DNA of 5,987 nucleotides from CAZBMJ01 sp964493205 (GTDB lineage Bacteria; Myxococcota; UBA727; JABDBI01), in contig CAZBMJ010000068.1 in assembly GCA_964493205.1 (NCBI GenBank), positions 1 through 5,987 on the forward strand. The letters are read 5' to 3'. Position numbers and translations under genes: made by a program. The stretch's first letter is position 1. The number at the start of each line of letters is the position of its first letter. Positions 5,616-5,987 of this stretch are shown here, piece by piece. The notes beneath the pieces were generated by a model. The model searched no databases, had not been told where the DNA came from, and saw only the letters and a program-made list of their open reading frames with translations.

Positions 5616-5903
5616 GTGAAAAGAGCTTATGTTTATATTTTGGCCAGTCAACGAAATGGAACATTATACGTAGGTTCTACCACGGATCTTCTAAAAAGAG
5701 TGTGGGAGCATAAAAACAACGTAGTACATAGCTTTACCAAAAAATATAACGTGCATAACTTGGTTTATTACGAAGTTCACGAATTATACGTAGAAGCTGC
5801 GAAGCGAGAAAAGCGTTTTAAAAACTGGTGTAGAGAATGGAAACTAAATTTAATCGAAGAATTTAATCCCACGTGGCGTGATTTATATAAGGAACTTTTC
5901 TAA
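5616..5903 (+). CDS. GIY-YIG family endonuclease, 95 aa
   Basis: A small single-domain nuclease of the GIY-YIG superfamily (YhbQ/UPF0213-like group), full length for that group. Motifs: YVYIL (residues 5-9, Tyr7 as the GIY tyrosine), LYVGST (17-22, Tyr18 as the YIG tyrosine), LLKRVWEHK with Arg28 as the likely catalytic arginine, AAKREKRFKNW with Glu65 as the likely metal-binding glutamate, and the usual ending with NPTWRDLY (84-91). All expected active-site residues are present, so it is probably active on DNA; its substrate is not known. It stands alone, transcribed away from the lipoprotein genes, between two inverted REP-like arms (5512-5536 and 5911-5934). Related genes are commonly found in many copies in Rickettsiales, and mobility or a repeat-linked function is inferred. 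Nothing suggests a toxin-antitoxin or restriction partner. Confidence 0.92.
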   Translation: MKRAYVYILASQRNGTLYVGSTTDLLKRVWEHKNNVVHSFTKKYNVHNLVYYEVHELYVEAAKREKRFKNWCREWKLNLIEEFNPTWRDLYKELF

Positions 5904-5910
5904 AAAACAT

Positions 5911-5940
5911 TTTTCTGGTTGCCGCGGACAAGCCCTGAGG
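5911..5940. repeat. REP-like palindrome, right copy
   Basis: Positions 5911-5934 match the reverse complement of 5512-5536 except for one missing G. The loop ACAAG is kept (5928-5932), but the right half (5933-5940, CCCTGAGG) no longer pairs well with the left, so this copy is a degenerate hairpin. It begins 8 bases after the GIY-YIG stop codon. Nothing recognisable follows to position 5987. Confidence 0.6.
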
Positions 5941-5987
5941 TATCCCCACAAATTTAAAAGGCTAAGTGACAGGATTTAAGCGCGATA

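Overview
The window looks like AT-rich DNA from an obligate intracellular alphaproteobacterium, most likely of the order Rickettsiales. Three things point that way: a short GIY-YIG nuclease of the type scattered through those genomes, the tail of an Rpn-type (PD-(D/E)XK) recombination-promoting nuclease, and short GC-rich palindromes with the loop ACAAG that resemble rickettsial palindromic/REP elements. The assignment is inferred from gene content; there is no rRNA or other phylogenetic marker here.

Layout. Positions 1-206 hold no intact gene: a REP-like hairpin fused to a decayed fragment of an Rpn-like gene (+ strand), then a GC hairpin and unexplained sequence. Positions 207-1118 (-) encode a 303-residue lipoprotein with acidic 22-residue repeats on both sides of a helical core and a basic tail. 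Positions 1119-1330 carry its candidate promoter and, just before it, a good intrinsic terminator for the upstream gene. Positions 1331-5161 (-) encode a 1276-residue, almost entirely helical repeat lipoprotein. Positions 5162-5351 hold its ribosome binding site, a possible promoter and an AT-rich palindrome. Positions 5352-5594 contain the C-terminal tail of a second Rpn-like gene (-) running into another REP-like palindrome. Positions 5616-5903 (+) encode the GIY-YIG nuclease, followed by a third REP-like arm.

How it fits together. The two lipoproteins are paralogues: they share the signal peptide pattern and two different helical modules, so they appear to have been built by duplicating and shuffling the same blocks. 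Both genes contain long perfect direct repeats, always in frame, so recombination between them would change protein length without breaking the reading frame. The pair lies between two inverted, diverged copies of the same Rpn/REP sequence about 5.4 kb apart, and the GIY-YIG gene lies between two inverted copies of the REP arm. The most interesting reading is a rapidly changing cell-envelope lipoprotein locus in repeat-rich, nuclease-associated surroundings. Surface location, variation and mobility are inferences, not observations.
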